Assembly (NCBI GenBank): GCA_018389105.1
Contig: JACATO010001007.1
Coordinates: 208,501-272,500, forward strand
Length of the DNA stretch: 64,000 bases
Reading direction: 5' to 3'
Origin: Nautilus pompilius
Taxonomy: Eukaryota; Mollusca; Cephalopoda; Nautilida; Nautilidae
The position numbers were made by a program, and so were the translations under genes. This document shows, one piece after another, positions 62,190 through 64,000 of this stretch. The notes beneath the pieces were generated by a model that searched no databases, was not told where the DNA came from, and saw nothing but the letters and a program-made list of their open reading frames with translations. Each line of letters opens with the position of its first letter. Position 1 is the first letter of the stretch.

Positions 62190-64000
62190 ACAAACAAAAT
62201 GCAGTCTCACAAAACATTCCGCGAAAGATGGTAGCACCGGGATCCATGTGGCGCGTGCGTGACAACAATGCCTTTGACGTCAACCATGGCGTTACGCATA
62301 ATGCGTTTTCAATGGAATGTTCTAAGAAGATGAAGAAAAGTAGAAAATGTTAGCATTATGTTGTCCCAGAGAAAGTACGCGATAAAGATCGACGGAAAAT
62401 TGTATAATTATTTTAACATCCTACTTTTAAAATCAGCTGAAATAAACACGACCACTGAACAAAATCCTGTATTTGAAGACATAGAAATGATCAGTAAATT
62501 GCATCTTTACATGGAATTTACTTGACTTTTGTATGTAAAAAAAACATGTTTGGGTTCAGAAAGTAGTGCACAAAGAAAAGTAAATGCGTATAAAAATGCG
62601 TAACTAAAAACAAGATTTAACAGAAAACAAAAATAAATAATGCAAAATTATGCAATTGTCGTCAAAAACTATTTAAATTATGCAGAAATAAATAAATAAG
62701 TTTTGAAGAAAACCCATTTAAAGCGCTGAAAATAACACATCATTGTTAAAAAATAGCTCATTTATGTAGATGCTCGCAGATCGTCAATGTAGCGTAGAGA
62801 ATAGATAAGATTCTAGTTGGAAGGAACTGTGCTCTGGTGCGTAATCGGCCGTCTTGATAAAATAGAGAGCAGATGATGATGGTTCCTTTCTTGGGAAGAG
62901 GTAACAGAAAACTTTAAAATGCTTCATTTGAGTGCATCCCTAAACAAAAAATCTTCAAAGACCACCACTTTTCACCATTTTGGGATGTTAATCCTCGCTC
63001 TGACCATAAAGGCACCAGAATTCCTGCCTGCTGCCTCTCTGACGACATGAAGCAGTATTTTGTTGGATATAACTTCCGGTTATATTTACTGAATTCTTGG
63101 TAGAAAGGGCGAGCAACATTTAAGAAATGCATTGGATTGTCTGCTCTTTGATCTCTTTAAGTCGATTTTAATTTTATTGAGCACCGTTCTATCAACTAAA
63201 TATCCCCCCTAAAATTGAAAAGTATTTAATCTAATAAACTCTGAAATATTTCGGATGATTCCTCAACAACAGAAAACGTTGTACAAGCATTTGGTTAAAT
63301 GTCTTGTTTAAAGGTTAATGCAAAAACTTCCTCGGTTTAATTTATATAGAATCTCAGTTGCATAGAACTCTCTGAAGGCCATTGACAAGAATTCGGTCAC
63401 ATTCTCTTTCTTCCCAGCAAACTGCTTGCATCGTAGGGTTCTAGACAATCTGGGCCGGAGTTTTACCCTATGTCATTTTCTAAAATAGCGACTGAAATAT
63501 TCTCTGCAACGGACATATCGATAAATCATTATGTTAAAATGTTTCTGGGAGTGCACCGACATTTTATCGAAACTCGCTCCATTTTTAAGTAAAAGCGGTT
63601 TCAGTTCTCGAAGATTTGAACTGTGTGGTCTGTCATGGGTGACAGAGGGGGGGGGAGTGAGTTACATAAACCTAATCTATTCTTTTACTGGTTGCTGAAG
63701 TATCCGTTTGTTTCGGTATTTCTTTTTTTTTTTTAAATACCTGTCACCTATGATGCAAATTCTCCCAAAATATCTTTCAAGTCCGTAATACTAACCAGAT
63801 TCTGACCAATTTCTAATGTCCAGCTGAACGCAATTAGAACTGGCGGACGAATACAACTGGACGTGACGTAAAAACTGTCTCCTGGTCAAAGTTGAAAAAG
63901 CAAGAACGCGAACAAAATAAACACTAACCCTGTCCCCTTTTCATAAATATGTTGCACACCAGCGTTCACGAAAGAGGCAATATTATGTAGATTTTCGTGC
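62190..64000. other. Non-coding right edge
   Basis: AT-rich, no gene or element recognised. Holds G(9) near 63648-63656 and a poly(T) tract flanked by GTATTT/AAATAC near 63716-63742. Confidence 0.55.

Noticed and set aside
61658..62283. Three overlapping minus-strand open frames of 140, 168 and 182 aa
   Set aside because: They are translations of the GA/GT array in all three frames; composition is Ser/Leu/His/Thr repeats with no domain.

Overview
This is a eukaryotic, almost certainly animal, intergenic or very long intronic window. It is AT-rich, full of simple repeats and transposon relics, and holds no protein-coding gene that I can support. The long GA/CT microsatellites, several tRNA-derived SINEs with a GGTTTC-TC-GG-CTC-GGTTTCC-CCCACAT type core, Tc1-like DNA transposons and one RNase H-bearing LINE tail together suggest an invertebrate, and a mollusc (gastropod-like) is my best guess. 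That assignment is inference; nothing in the window proves it.

Layout. 1-160 is a GA-rich array, cut by the window edge, holding three degenerate TGACGTCA-containing repeat units. 161-5435 is AT-rich with two clear hairpins. 5440-6200 is a frameshifted Tc1-like transposase relic on the minus strand. 6205-16060 has microsatellites and one CpG-rich patch. A SINE lies at about 16090-16290 (minus). A poly(T) tract bracketed by a 7-bp direct repeat is at 20884-20921. The best preserved DNA transposon, a Tc1-like element with inverted repeats of about 245 bp, spans 21165-22786 and abuts a mariner-type helix-turn-helix fragment at 22800-22960. Two more SINEs follow (23440-23620; 24056-24382, the latter with 13-bp target-site duplications). 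A third relative of the first lies at 28080-28240, and the 3' end of a LINE at 30440-31010 (minus).

A third Tc1-like relic occupies 36560-37400 (minus). The most striking locus is 42401-43004: 17 copies of TGACGTCAT, the CRE/ATF palindrome, phased about 35 bp apart in a CT-rich minisatellite. The same repeat appears in opposite orientation at the left edge of the window. Just downstream, 43446-43587 is a near-perfect 54-bp-armed inverted repeat. Another tRNA-SINE is at 54960-55120, a complete 217-bp pogo/Tigger-like MITE at 56106-56322, and a higher-order GA/GT-rich tandem array at 61753-62184.

No operon or pathway can be described. The mobile elements are dead copies, and the three Tc1-like relics all have the same orientation. 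Almost every open reading frame of 60 aa or more looks like chance, and the longest ones (140-182 aa) come from the GA array. Two weak exon-like signals (near 35.9 kb and 57.6 kb) are given only as findings.
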